Shown here: positions 7,445 through 16,043 of the stretch, piece by piece
Numbering within the stretch: position 1 is the stretch's first letter
Layout: each line of letters begins with the position of its first letter
From: CAYZBF01 sp964476585
GTDB lineage: Bacteria; Hydrothermota; UBA3072
Assembly (NCBI GenBank): GCA_964476585.1
Contig: CAYZBF010000001.1
Span: 62,001-126,000 of the forward strand
Length of the DNA: 64,000 nt
Reading direction: 5' to 3'
Position numbers and translations under genes: made by a program
The notes under the pieces: generated by a model
Seen by the model: the letters and a program-made list of their open reading frames with translations, nothing else
What the model was told of the DNA's origin: nothing
Database searches by the model: none

Positions 7445-9133
7445 GTGCGTTGGAGTAATTCATTTATACCGACAAGAAAAGAAGTGCCAAAAGAGGCAGA
7501 GAGTGTATCTCATAAACTACTGCTCAGAGCCGGCCTCATAAAACCTCTGTCAGCGGGAGTGTACACTTATCTACCCCTTGGATGGAGGGTTCTCAAGAAG
7601 ATCCAGGAAACCATCCATAGAGAAATGAAAGGAATTGGAGCACAGGAATTACTAATGCCCGCACTTACTCCATCTTCAATATGGAAAGAAACAGGAAGAT
7701 GGGAGGAATATGGAGATTTGATGTTTCGCCTTTTTGATAGGAAAGATAACGAAATGGCTCTTGCCCCAACCCATGAAGAGGTAATAACAACTATTATTAG
7801 AGACGAAGTCAGAACCTATCGCTCACTGCCCCAGATTTGGTACCAGATACAGGTAAAGTATCGGGATGAAATGAGACCAAGAGGGGCTGTACTGCGTGCT
7901 CGGAGTTTCATCATGAAAGACTCCTATTCTTTTGACAGGGATAGAATGGGTCTCCAAGAGAGTTTCTCTATACATGAAGAGGCATATAAGAAGATATTCT
8001 CATCTTGTGGGCTTGAGACCACGGTAGTTACCGCGCCAAGTGATATTATGGGTGGGTCAGAATCAAAGGAATTTATGTTTGTTTCTCCCGCCGGAGAAGA
8101 CAGAATCGTAGTGTGCCCGAGTTGTGGAATTGCTTCCAATACAGAAACTGCTTCTTCTCTTCCCAGTAAGGTTGATTCTGCAAGTTCCGAACTTAAAAAA
8201 GTGTATACGCCAGTTCCTGGCACTGTGGATGAAATTTCCAAATTTCTGGACATTGCACCAAATCAATTAATGAAGAGCCTTCTCTATATTAATGAGGGCA
8301 ATCCCATCTGGATAGTCATAAGAGGAGATTATGAAATAGACGAAGAAAAACTTAAGAGAGAATTTGGGGAAATAAGAATTGCATCTCCAGAGGACGTATT
8401 AGAACTGGTGGGAGCGCCTGTAGGGTATGTAAGTCCAGTTGGTTCCAATTATCCTGTTTATGCAGACCTCTCTATTAAAGGAGTTTCGGCGTTCGTCAGT
8501 GGAGCTAATGAAGATAAGTATCATTTTAAGGGGATAAATCCAGAAAGAGACATGAAAATCAGAAACTTCGTTGATATAAGAGTATATAAGGAAGGAGATT
8601 TGTGCCCAGAATGCGGACATCCATTTATGTGGAAAAATGCAATAGAACTTGGCCATATTTTTAAACTTGGAACTAAGTATTCAAAAGCAATGGGAGCATT
8701 TTTCCTTGACGAAAATGGGGAAAAAAAGCCCATAGTTATGGGAAGCTATGGGATAGGGGTTGAGAGAATAATGGCTACTGCAATAGAACAATATCATGAC
8801 AAAAAAGGGATTATATGGCCAAAGCAGATAGCTCCTTATCAGATACTTCTTATAAATCTCAATATCTCAGATTCAAAGGGGGTTGCACAGGCAGAAGATT
8901 TATATAGATTATTATCTGAGGTTTATGAAGTACTTTATGATGATAGAGACGAAAGGGCTGGTTATAAGTTTAATGATGCCGATTTAATAGGTATCCCCTT
9001 ACAGTTAATAATAGGAAGTAGAAGTTTAAAGAAAGGAATGGTAGAGATAAAAATTAGGAAAACAGGAGAAATAAGGGAGGTTGTTCCCGAAGAGGCAAAA
9101 GAGGTTATAAACAAATTATGGGAAACTCTTTAG
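7445..9133 (+). CDS. proS: Prolyl-tRNA synthetase (bacterial type)
   Basis: Class II synthetase that charges tRNA-Pro. The 562-residue length and the insertion between motifs 2 and 3 mark the bacterial form with an editing domain. Visible are motif 1 in the LSAGVYTYLPLGWRVLKKI region, motif 2 with RPRGAVLRARSFIMKDSYSF, a central insertion from about residue 230 to 380, motif 3 GSYGIGVERIMA, and a C-terminal anticodon-binding domain. The GTG at 7445 is the only start that preserves the conserved N-terminus (MRWSNSFIPT), and it has no ribosome-binding site. The last codons overlap rimP by 16 bases. First gene of the nusA-infB block. Confidence 0.97.
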   Translation: MRWSNSFIPTRKEVPKEAESVSHKLLLRAGLIKPLSAGVYTYLPLGWRVLKKIQETIHREMKGIGAQELLMPALTPSSIWKETGRWEEYGDLMFRLFDRKDNEMALAPTHEEVITTIIRDEVRTYRSLPQIWYQIQVKYRDEMRPRGAVLRARSFIMKDSYSFDRDRMGLQESFSIHEEAYKKIFSSCGLETTVVTAPSDIMGGSESKEFMFVSPAGEDRIVVCPSCGIASNTETASSLPSKVDSASSELKKVYTPVPGTVDEISKFLDIAPNQLMKSLLYINEGNPIWIVIRGDYEIDEEKLKREFGEIRIASPEDVLELVGAPVGYVSPVGSNYPVYADLSIKGVSAFVSGANEDKYHFKGINPERDMKIRNFVDIRVYKEGDLCPECGHPFMWKNAIELGHIFKLGTKYSKAMGAFFLDENGEKKPIVMGSYGIGVERIMATAIEQYHDKKGIIWPKQIAPYQILLINLNISDSKGVAQAEDLYRLLSEVYEVLYDDRDERAGYKFNDADLIGIPLQLIIGSRSLKKGMVEIKIRKTGEIREVVPEEAKEVINKLWETL

Positions 9134-9393
9134 AAGAGAAAATAAAAGAAATTGTAAATACGACCCTTAAGGGATTTGAGGAAGGATTTACACTTAGAAA
9201 ACTGGAAGTCAAGGATAAAGGGAAAGTAGGACTTTTGAGAATCTTTGCAGATAAACCAGGAGGTATAACAATAGATGATTGTGCACGAATCTCAAGGGAA
9301 CTCTCAGTACAGCTCGATATTGCTGATTCTATAAGGGGTTCATACCGGCTTGAAGTTTCCTCACCTGGGATTTCCAAAGAGGAGGAGATATGA
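9118..9393 (+). CDS. rimP: Ribosome maturation factor RimP, N-terminal domain only
   Basis: RimP helps assemble the 30S subunit. The 91 residues match only the N-terminal alpha/beta domain: LRKLEVKDKGKVGLLRIFAD, a GGITIDDCARISRELSVQLD segment, and the domain-closing YRLEVSSPGIS at about residues 78-88. Family members normally continue for another 60-70 residues with an SH3-like C-terminal domain; here a stop follows three residues later and overlaps the nusA start as ATGA, directly behind a GGAGG site. That neat junction argues for genuine domain loss rather than a frameshift. Identity rests on the motif and on the proS-rimP-nusA order. Confidence 0.85.
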   Translation: MGNSLEEKIKEIVNTTLKGFEEGFTLRKLEVKDKGKVGLLRIFADKPGGITIDDCARISRELSVQLDIADSIRGSYRLEVSSPGISKEEEI

Positions 9394-10667
9394 TTGACAG
9401 AGGAATTGTCGCAATGCTTTCAGAACTTGCAGTTGAACGAGATATAAAAAAGGAATTTATACTTGACACATTAAAAGAGAGTATCATTACTGCGGCAAAA
9501 AAACTATACGGGCTGGAAGAAAATCTGGAATGTGAAATCTCAGAGGCTTCAGGTAAGATATCATTGTACAGGAAGATGAAAGTCACAAAGAAGGTAAAAG
9601 ATCCGGATATAGAGATTTCTCTTTCTGATGCTCGCGAGGTGAAGCCGACAATCGAACTAGGTGCAATCTTTAAGAAAGAGATTCCAATAGATGAATTTGG
9701 CAGAAATGCAATTACCATTGTAAAAAATACTCTTATTCAAAAGATAAAAACAAATGAAAAAGAGATTCTTTACTCAAAATACAGGGGTAAGGAAGGCGAA
9801 CTGGTATCTGGAACTGTCTCAAGAATTTATTCTACAGGAGCTTATATAAAAATCGGGGAGTTAGAAGCGTTCTTACCCAGAGAAGAACAGATACCAGAAG
9901 AACGTTTGCGTAAAGGAAGTCCTATCAAGGCATTAGTAAAAGAGGTAACCCAACAACCAAAGGAGGGAGATAAGGATAGGATTCGAATTAAGGGACCCGT
10001 AGTATATCTTACAAGAATTGAACCAGAGTTCGTAGTTCATCTACTTGAATTTGAGATACCCGAAATCCTCCATTCAGAAGTAAAAATAAAGGGTATCGCA
10101 AGGATTCCCGGCAAACGAACAAAGATAGCCGTTTATTCTACCAATGAGAAGATAGACGCTGTTGGTTCCTGTGTAGGTCATAGGGGTAGCAGGATTCAAT
10201 CCATCGTCAGGGAACTCTCTGGTGAAAGGGTTGATGTGGTAAGATGGAAAAAGGATAAAGCAAAGTATGCAGCAGAAGCTCTCTCTCCCGTGGAGGTAGC
10301 AAAAACTGAGCTAAAAGGCAAGAAGAAGATTCTTTGTTTAGTCCCGGATGATGAGTTAACAGGAGCTATCGGTAAGGTCGGAGAAAATGTATCGTTGGCT
10401 TCCGAGCTTACCGGCGTTGATATAGAAATAAAAGGTCGTGGTGAATATCACAAAGAAAAAGAGACCAAGAGGAGAAAAAAAGTTAAAGTAAAAGACTTAC
10501 CAATTAGTGATCATATAAAGAAATTACTCATAACGGCAGGGTACAAAAACGCTCAGGATATAATGTCTCAGCGCAAAGAAGAATTGATGGAAACAAAAGG
10601 ATTAGGTAATAAGAGCGTAGATAATATCTACACTGCAATTCATAAAGTAATAAGTCAGGAAGGCTGA
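9390..10667 (+). CDS. nusA: Transcription termination/antitermination protein NusA
   Basis: RNA-polymerase-binding factor acting in pausing, termination and antitermination. The 425 residues run N-terminal polymerase-binding domain (about 1-125), S1 domain (about 135-200, with YRGKEGELVSGTVSRIY), two KH domains (about 225-350, with VGSCVGHRGSRIQSIVRELS and VGENVSLASELTG) and a C-terminal helix-hairpin-helix (about 365-425, with LMETKGLGNKSVDNIYTAI). The start at 9390 follows GGAGG and overlaps rimP by 4 bases; an ATG eight codons later would also give a normal N-terminus. The stop shares one base with the infB ATG. Confidence 0.97.
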   Translation: MIDRGIVAMLSELAVERDIKKEFILDTLKESIITAAKKLYGLEENLECEISEASGKISLYRKMKVTKKVKDPDIEISLSDAREVKPTIELGAIFKKEIPIDEFGRNAITIVKNTLIQKIKTNEKEILYSKYRGKEGELVSGTVSRIYSTGAYIKIGELEAFLPREEQIPEERLRKGSPIKALVKEVTQQPKEGDKDRIRIKGPVVYLTRIEPEFVVHLLEFEIPEILHSEVKIKGIARIPGKRTKIAVYSTNEKIDAVGSCVGHRGSRIQSIVRELSGERVDVVRWKKDKAKYAAEALSPVEVAKTELKGKKKILCLVPDDELTGAIGKVGENVSLASELTGVDIEIKGRGEYHKEKETKRRKKVKVKDLPISDHIKKLLITAGYKNAQDIMSQRKEELMETKGLGNKSVDNIYTAIHKVISQEG

Positions 10668-12787
10668 TGTCTGCAAACAAAGAAAAATCAATAAGAGTAT
10701 ATCAATTAGCAGAAGAACTGGGTATATCTAGTAGAGCCCTCATAGCTTTTCTGAAGGATGAAGGATTTGAAACCAAATCTCATATGAGCACACTTACCCT
10801 GAAGGAAGCAACTCAGGTCAAGAGGAAATATCAAGCAGTGACCGAAGTTAAAAAAGAAAAGATAGTAAAGAAACCCAAGGAAAAAAAGGAAGAAGAAAAG
10901 AAAGAAGTCAAGAAAGAAAAGAAAGAAGTCAAGAAAGAAAAGAAAGTTAAGGCCAAAAAGACAGTAAGACAGGTAGTTGCACACCTCGAAGGTATAGGAA
11001 AGAAGAAAAGATATAAAAAGAAAGAAAAAAAAGAAGAAACAAAAAAACTTAATATTCTAAATATTGGTGAAGGAATATCTGTATCTGAACTAGGGGAATT
11101 AATGGATGTCCTCCCAAATGAGATAATAGGTGCTTGCCTCAGACTCGGAATGCAAGTCACAATAAATCAGAGATTGAACTTTGACACTGCTTCACTCATA
11201 GCAGATGAGTTCGGATACACCACTAAACTCTCAGAAGGATTTAAAATTCCAGAAATCGAAGGGAGGCGTTTCGATATTCAGCAAAGACCACCTATTGTTA
11301 CAGTAATAGGGCATGTGGACCATGGGAAAACAACCCTTCTTGATCATATCAGAAAAACAAGGGTAGCCGCGCAGGAATCCGGTGGCATCACTCAAAAGAT
11401 CGGAGCATATCACATTAAGTATCTAAACCATATGATAACTTTTATTGATACTCCCGGGCATGAAGCGTTTACAGCAATGAGAGCACGTGGAGTCAATGTC
11501 ACAGATTTAGTCGTTCTAGTTATTGCAGCAAATGAAGGAGTCAAGCCGCAAACCTTAGAGGCTATAGATCATGCCCATGCTGCAGGCGTACCTATTATTG
11601 CTGCAATAAACAAGATTGACTTGGCTTCTGCCAATCCAGATAAGGTTCGAAGTGAGCTTTCAGAAAGAGGTATTGTGATTCAGGAGTATGGTGGAGAGGT
11701 ATTATCTGTAGAACTCTCAGCTCTAAAAGGAACTGGTGTAGAAGAGTTATTGGATGCCATACTCCTTCAGGCAGAGGATCTTAAACTCAAAGCTCCCGTA
11801 AAAGGACCAGGACTTGGGGTAGTACTCGAGACAAAGATATGGAGAGGCCTCGGGAATGTGGCGACAGTAGTGGTTAAAGAAGGAGAAATCAAAATAAACG
11901 ATTCCTTTGTCGCAGGAGCAACTTGCGGTAAGGTCAGATTAATTCTTGATGAAAATGAGAAAAGATTAAAAAGTGCGGGAGTTTCATCTGCAGTTCTGAT
12001 AGCTCGATTTGAGCATCTCCCGGAGGTTGGAGATACATTTAGAGTAGTGGATAACCAAAAAACAGCTAGAAGCCTTTCTGACATAAGGAAATCAGCAACG
12101 AGGAAAAGGGAACTAGTACAGAAAAATTCCGTCAGTCTTGAATCTCTATACAAAAAGATAGAAGAAGGTAAAACAGAGATTCTAAAAGTAGTAATTAAAG
12201 GCGACGACGCAGGATGTGTTGAGGCCCTCAGAGATTCATTAGAGGGACTTTCCACAGATGAGGTTAAAATAGATGTAATTCACGCCGGAGTAGGTCCAAT
12301 ATCTGAAAATGACGTAATGCTCGCCTCCGCATCCAACGCTATAGTCATTGGTTTTAATGTCCATCCTAACTCTAAAGCAAAAAAAGAAGCAAAAAATCAC
12401 GGCGTAGAAATCAAGACATATGATGTCATCTTTGAGATAATTGAAGAAATCAGACTTGCTATGACCGGATTACTACAGCCGACAAGAGAAGAAGTAAAGA
12501 CAGGAAAAGTCGAAATAAAGAAAGTCTTCAAAGGCTCAACTATCGGAACTATAGCGGGATGTTATGTGATTTCAGGGGAAGTGCATAAAAAAGACATAGC
12601 TGTCCTCTTACGAAACGCCGAAGAAATAGTAAAAACATTACTTGAGTCTCTAAAAAGATTTGATAAGGATGCAAAGGTTGTCGAAGAAGGATATGAGTGT
12701 GGGATAGGTTTAAAAGATTTTGATGATTTTCAAGAAGGAGATATAATTGAAACCTATAAGATAGTTGAGAAGGAAAGGAGCCTATAG
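10667..12787 (+). CDS. infB: Translation initiation factor IF-2
   Basis: GTPase that places initiator tRNA on the 30S subunit. Two IF2-N-like helical modules lie at about residues 8-57 and 133-185, separated by a lysine/glutamate-rich linker (60-127). The GTPase domain has the P-loop GHVDHGKT (215-222), the switch-II block DTPGHEAFTAMRARG, and NKID. Domains II, III and IV follow, ending with the IF-2 C-terminal fMet-tRNA-binding part. The linker holds a perfect 21-base tandem duplication (10900-10941). The ATG overlaps the nusA stop by one base. Total length is 706 residues, within the family range. Confidence 0.97.
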   Translation: MSANKEKSIRVYQLAEELGISSRALIAFLKDEGFETKSHMSTLTLKEATQVKRKYQAVTEVKKEKIVKKPKEKKEEEKKEVKKEKKEVKKEKKVKAKKTVRQVVAHLEGIGKKKRYKKKEKKEETKKLNILNIGEGISVSELGELMDVLPNEIIGACLRLGMQVTINQRLNFDTASLIADEFGYTTKLSEGFKIPEIEGRRFDIQQRPPIVTVIGHVDHGKTTLLDHIRKTRVAAQESGGITQKIGAYHIKYLNHMITFIDTPGHEAFTAMRARGVNVTDLVVLVIAANEGVKPQTLEAIDHAHAAGVPIIAAINKIDLASANPDKVRSELSERGIVIQEYGGEVLSVELSALKGTGVEELLDAILLQAEDLKLKAPVKGPGLGVVLETKIWRGLGNVATVVVKEGEIKINDSFVAGATCGKVRLILDENEKRLKSAGVSSAVLIARFEHLPEVGDTFRVVDNQKTARSLSDIRKSATRKRELVQKNSVSLESLYKKIEEGKTEILKVVIKGDDAGCVEALRDSLEGLSTDEVKIDVIHAGVGPISENDVMLASASNAIVIGFNVHPNSKAKKEAKNHGVEIKTYDVIFEIIEEIRLAMTGLLQPTREEVKTGKVEIKKVFKGSTIGTIAGCYVISGEVHKKDIAVLLRNAEEIVKTLLESLKRFDKDAKVVEEGYECGIGLKDFDDFQEGDIIETYKIVEKERSL
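10900..10941 (+). repeat. Perfect 21-base tandem duplication in the infB linker
   Basis: Bases 10900-10920 and 10921-10941 are identical. Each copy encodes seven residues of the repeating KKEVKKE pattern. The unit length preserves the reading frame. Confidence 0.9.
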
Positions 12788-12795
12788 TTAATAAT

Positions 12796-13128
12796 ATGGT
12801 AGTCGGGATTAGCACCGTAGAACTATACTTACCAGGAATAAGTTCATTAAAAGAAAAGCGTAGTATTATAAATAGCTTAAAAGCAACTATAAGAAACCAT
12901 TCCAACGTATCAATAAGTGAGATCGACTATTTAGACAAATGGCAACGATCACTTCTTGGAATAGTTAGTGTAAGCAATGATAGCAAATCCATGGAATCCT
13001 TATTAAAAAAGGTAGTAGGTAATATCCAGCGAAAAAGAGGTATAGAAATATTAGATTATACTCTCGAGGTGAATAATGGGATTCAGGCAAAAACGAGTGA
13101 ATTCACTTATAATGGAAACTGTATCTGA
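12796..13128 (+). CDS. ylxP: DUF503 family protein (YlxP-like)
   Basis: Small protein of the YlxP/DUF503 family, usually encoded between infB and rbfA and linked to 30S biogenesis; its exact role is not established. Family marks are LYLPGISSLKEKRSIINSLK near the N-terminus, VSISEIDYLDKWQRSLLGIV and VSNDSKSMESLLKKV. It starts 8 bases after the infB stop with no clear ribosome-binding site, so translation may be coupled. Its 3' end overlaps rbfA by 53 bases, leaving a C-terminal tail of about 15 residues that is unlike other family members. Confidence 0.85.
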   Translation: MVVGISTVELYLPGISSLKEKRSIINSLKATIRNHSNVSISEIDYLDKWQRSLLGIVSVSNDSKSMESLLKKVVGNIQRKRGIEILDYTLEVNNGIQAKTSEFTYNGNCI

Positions 13129-13435
13129 AGTCATAGAAAAAGGAGTCAAGGATCCTCGCATAGGTTTGATTACAGTTACAAATGCTGAGACCAGCCCTGA
13201 TTTAAGGCATACAACCATATACTTTACAGTTCACGGAAATGATGAAGAGGGCAAGAAGAATGCCAAATTACTAAATCACGCTAGTGGTTTCTTCCAGCAT
13301 GAGATAGCAAAAAAACTTAACCTCAGGTATACTCCTAAGATACAGTTTAAGTACAAGTCAGGCTTGAATATAATCGAACGGATAGAATCTCTTTTAAAAG
13401 AAGAAAACGAGGAAGAAAGTGAAAAGCGCAATTGA
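13076..13435 (+). CDS. rbfA: Ribosome-binding factor A
   Basis: KH-fold cold-adaptation factor needed for 16S rRNA maturation in the 30S subunit. The 119 residues start MGFRQKRVNSLIMETVSEVI and contain DPRIGLITVTNAETSPDLRH and YTPKIQFKYKSGLNIIERIE, all characteristic. GAGGTGA lies just upstream of the ATG at 13076, inside ylxP. The acidic C-terminal tail overlaps nrnA by 17 bases. Confidence 0.95.
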   Translation: MGFRQKRVNSLIMETVSEVIEKGVKDPRIGLITVTNAETSPDLRHTTIYFTVHGNDEEGKKNAKLLNHASGFFQHEIAKKLNLRYTPKIQFKYKSGLNIIERIESLLKEENEEESEKRN

Positions 13436-14384
13436 TACAATAAAAAAATACAATAAATTCCTTATTGTATCTCACAAGAATCCTGATGGCGACTCAATAG
13501 GTTCCCAGATAGCCCTCGCTTTAGGGCTTCTCAAGATAGGTAAAAAGGTATATATATATAATCAGGACCCTCCAACAAATAGATATACAAGGTTCAGTAG
13601 AGTAAACCTTATTCACACTGACAAAAAAGAATTTGATGAAGAGGTCGTATTTGCCCTTGATTCAGCAGATCTCGATCGGATTGGTTCAATAAAGGATGAA
13701 ATAGACTTGACAAAGCCAATAGTAAATATAGACCACCATATAAGCAATGAAAGATTTGGTAAAATCAACATTATTAAGCCTAATTATTCTTCAACAGCAG
13801 AGATTATTTATGAATTATTGCATAAACTAACTGAATTAGATAAAGAGATTGCCACCTATCTATATATTGGAATCCTCACTGATACAGGTTCATTCCGATA
13901 TCCCAATACTACATCACATTCCCTCCGGGTAGCTTCAAAACTGGTAAATTATGGTGTTGTCGCATCTCAAGTTTCAGAATTCATCTGGTTCACTGAGCCA
14001 CCGGTAAGGATTAAACTGTTGGGGGATGTTCTGCAGAGCATAGCACTACATGATAATTTCAGTATCATGTACGTAACAAGAGATATGTTAAAAAACCGAG
14101 GAGCAAGAGAAGAAGACACAAATGAATTTGTAGATTATGGTCTCTCCATTAAGGATGTAAAAGCAACTGCTATAATAAAGGAGAGAGAAGATGGTATACT
14201 AAAAGTATCGCTTCGATCAAAGAATGGTGTTTCTATCCAGGAACTTGCATCTGAATATAGTGGTGGTGGTCATAAAACAGCTGCCGGATTTACATACAAA
14301 GGAGACTTAAAAACATTAAAAAAGGAGTTGGAAAAGAAATTAGAAATCATTGTTAACAGTAACGTTAAACCTCTTCCTTACTAA
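13419..14384 (+). CDS. nrnA: DHH-family bifunctional oligoribonuclease / PAP phosphatase
   Basis: Phosphoesterase of the NrnA group, which degrades nano-RNAs and dephosphorylates 3'-phosphoadenosine 5'-phosphate with divalent metal. Motifs present: SHKNPDGDSIGSQ (residues 18-30), DSADLDRIG (81-89), the signature DHH (105-107), and GGGH (282-285) in the C-terminal DHHA1 domain. It is 321 residues long and starts at GTG 13419 behind GAGGAA. It follows rbfA, a common placement. The last 45 bases overlap the convergent lipoprotein gene tail to tail, with no terminator between. Confidence 0.93.
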   Translation: MKSAIDTIKKYNKFLIVSHKNPDGDSIGSQIALALGLLKIGKKVYIYNQDPPTNRYTRFSRVNLIHTDKKEFDEEVVFALDSADLDRIGSIKDEIDLTKPIVNIDHHISNERFGKINIIKPNYSSTAEIIYELLHKLTELDKEIATYLYIGILTDTGSFRYPNTTSHSLRVASKLVNYGVVASQVSEFIWFTEPPVRIKLLGDVLQSIALHDNFSIMYVTRDMLKNRGAREEDTNEFVDYGLSIKDVKATAIIKEREDGILKVSLRSKNGVSIQELASEYSGGGHKTAAGFTYKGDLKTLKKELEKKLEIIVNSNVKPLPY

Positions 14385-14969
14385 TCCCGCAAAGACAGAA
14401 TTCCCGTAAGATCCAAATATATCTCCAAATCTAATCGCATCCATTATTATTTCAATGTTTTCGGTCAATACACCAGGAAAAATTTTGTGCTCATTTATAG
14501 TTGAGGAAATTCCCAGATGACATAATGTATCCCCACCCATAAGGACTAACAGCCCCCACTGATCTGGCGATGTCTCCATAGAGTCAGCATGAGTCCACCT
14601 AATAACCAAAGAGTCTCCTGCGTTTATTTCATTTTCCATATCAAAACTAAAGAATGATGGAATCTCTGTAGTTCCATAAATATTCTCCTTATCTTCCACC
14701 TCTACCTGGACCGTATGCTTGGAATTATAAGCCAAACTAACTATTGGCTCTTTGTAATACCCATTCTTTTCACCATTAAAAGGGATATGATAGACGCTAT
14801 CAAGAGCAACTTTAGCGTTTTCTACGACGCTAAGGTCAGGAGGAGGATACTCAATGTAAGCCCAGAATATCTTATCGGGATATATGCCAACGGACCCACT
14901 GAAATAAACAGTCTGCTCACTACAAGCCACTACAAGGAGAATGGGAATAAGGAAAAAAAGTTTCTTCAT
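14340..14969 (-). CDS. Lipoprotein of unknown function
   Basis: I do not recognise the family. The N-terminus is a clear lipoprotein signal: MKK, a hydrophobic stretch and the lipobox LVVAC with the lipidated Cys at residue 16, so the protein should be membrane-anchored outside the cytoplasm. The rest is a soluble, beta-rich sequence with IVSLAYNSKHTVQVEVED and SLVIRWTHADSMET segments, resembling a single Ig-like or lectin-like domain by composition only. The gene stands alone on the minus strand with its own near-consensus promoter (14976-15004), and transcription would start at the ATG itself. It overlaps the nrnA 3' end by 45 bases. Confidence 0.8.
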   Translation of the reverse strand: MKKLFFLIPILLVVACSEQTVYFSGSVGIYPDKIFWAYIEYPPPDLSVVENAKVALDSVYHIPFNGEKNGYYKEPIVSLAYNSKHTVQVEVEDKENIYGTTEIPSFFSFDMENEINAGDSLVIRWTHADSMETSPDQWGLLVLMGGDTLCHLGISSTINEHKIFPGVLTENIEIIMDAIRFGDIFGSYGNSVFAGLVRKRFNVTVNNDF

Positions 14970-14975
14970 ATTTCG

Positions 14976-15004
14976 ATATTAGATAAAATATTATTTAATG
15001 TCAA
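14976..15004 (-). promoter_or_regulatory. Promoter of the lipoprotein gene, leaderless arrangement
   Basis: On the minus strand TTGACA (15004-14999), a 17-base spacer and TAATAT (14981-14976) are followed by only six bases before the ATG at 14969. The expected transcription start coincides with the start codon, and no ribosome-binding site fits. Confidence 0.7.
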
Positions 15005-15017
15005 CCCACAATTATAG

Positions 15018-15135
15018 TTGATTGGTTAAATAGTTTAATAGTCAAATAGTTAAAAAGGGGGAAGGATGGGAAGTACTAATTAACCAATCGACTAATTGAC
15101 CATTAATTACATTAAATGGAGCGAAGCGACCATCT
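15018..15135. repeat. Intergenic repeat phrases
   Basis: Degenerate phrases rich in TTAAATAGT and AACCAATCGACTAATTGACC. GTCAAATAGTTAA at 15041-15053 recurs exactly at 37655-37667. GGAGCGAAGCGAC at 15118-15130 is the exact reverse complement of 7149-7161 and resembles the core of a dispersed palindromic repeat known from several unrelated bacteria. No coding potential is seen. Confidence 0.6.
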
Positions 15136-15139
15136 CCCC

Positions 15140-15167
15140 TTGCATACACTGAAAATAAATATATTAT
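15140..15167 (+). promoter_or_regulatory. Probable promoter of the TIM-barrel gene
   Basis: TTGCAT (15140-15145) and TATTAT (15162-15167) are 16 bases apart. The -10 box ends 7 bases before the ATG at 15175, again with no ribosome-binding site. The -35 box is weaker than at the other loci. Confidence 0.45.
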
Positions 15168-15174
15168 CCGCAAA

Positions 15175-15984
15175 ATGATTGAATTTGGTATATCATCCAC
15201 TATAGCAAAAGATAAAGATATCTATTCTACCATCGATTTAGTAGGGAAAAGCTCCTTTAAATGGATAGAGATTAGATGCGATTTACCACATTTTAAATAC
15301 GAAGACACCGGTGAAATAAAAAAAGTCAAGAAACGTCTTAAAAAAGGACGAATTAAAGCTATTGCACTCCATCCTCCTGGATGGGTAGATCTCTCTACAG
15401 GAGAAGAATGGGTGAGAATGAAATCTGTCAGGGAGGTAGAAAAGACCATTCTTGTAGCAGATAGATTAAAAACTCCAAGAGTTATAGTTCATCCAGGATC
15501 TAAATCCGGCCTATTGAAACAGACCAGGATAAGTTTAAATGAAATTAAAGAATTTGCAAACGAATGGAAAGTAGAACCAATTCTTGAAAATACCATACCA
15601 CCTTATTTTGGCTCTGAACCAGAGGTTCTAAAATCACTTTCAAATGAATTTGACCTTAATATATGCCTTGACACATCGCATGCTGCAGCAAAAGGTGACC
15701 GTGTTGAGGAATTCCTGAATTTGCTCGGCGAACGAATAAAACATTGCCACATATCTGATTCGAATATGGAAGGAAATGATGATCACCTCATGCCTTTCAA
15801 AGGAAAAATCAACTGGGATCCAGTCACAGAATTTATGAGCAAGTTTGAAGGATACGTAATTTTTGAATTGCCACCTGTTGAAGATCTGGAGAAAACTCTA
15901 CACACACTGACCAAAATAACTGATGGATGGCGAAAGAAGATTTCATCACAAAGAGCCAAAAGATTTAACCCTAGTGCAAAATGA
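15175..15984 (+). CDS. Sugar phosphate isomerase/epimerase-like TIM-barrel protein
   Basis: Member of the xylose-isomerase-like TIM-barrel superfamily (AP-endonuclease-2 type), whose members are metal-dependent isomerases, epimerases or endonucleases. The 269 residues show the metal-ligand pattern of the group: Glu in EPILENT, Asp and His in NICLDTSHAA, two His in IKHCHISD, and Glu in YVIFELPP. The fold call is good, but the substrate cannot be told from sequence. The gene is solitary, 205 bases after the divergent lipoprotein gene and 59 bases before the zinc-ribbon gene, with a possible leaderless promoter. Confidence 0.8.
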   Translation: MIEFGISSTIAKDKDIYSTIDLVGKSSFKWIEIRCDLPHFKYEDTGEIKKVKKRLKKGRIKAIALHPPGWVDLSTGEEWVRMKSVREVEKTILVADRLKTPRVIVHPGSKSGLLKQTRISLNEIKEFANEWKVEPILENTIPPYFGSEPEVLKSLSNEFDLNICLDTSHAAAKGDRVEEFLNLLGERIKHCHISDSNMEGNDDHLMPFKGKINWDPVTEFMSKFEGYVIFELPPVEDLEKTLHTLTKITDGWRKKISSQRAKRFNPSAK

Positions 15985-16043
15985 AAATTCCCCCTTGACC
16001 TTTTTTACATTTCGTATTAGTTATAAAAAAATAGGAGGATGAG

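Noticed and set aside
10706..11160. Minus-strand frames opposite the infB linker
   Set aside because: Phe/Leu/Ser-rich translations are the mirror of the AAG/GAA-rich lysine-glutamate linker, not genes.
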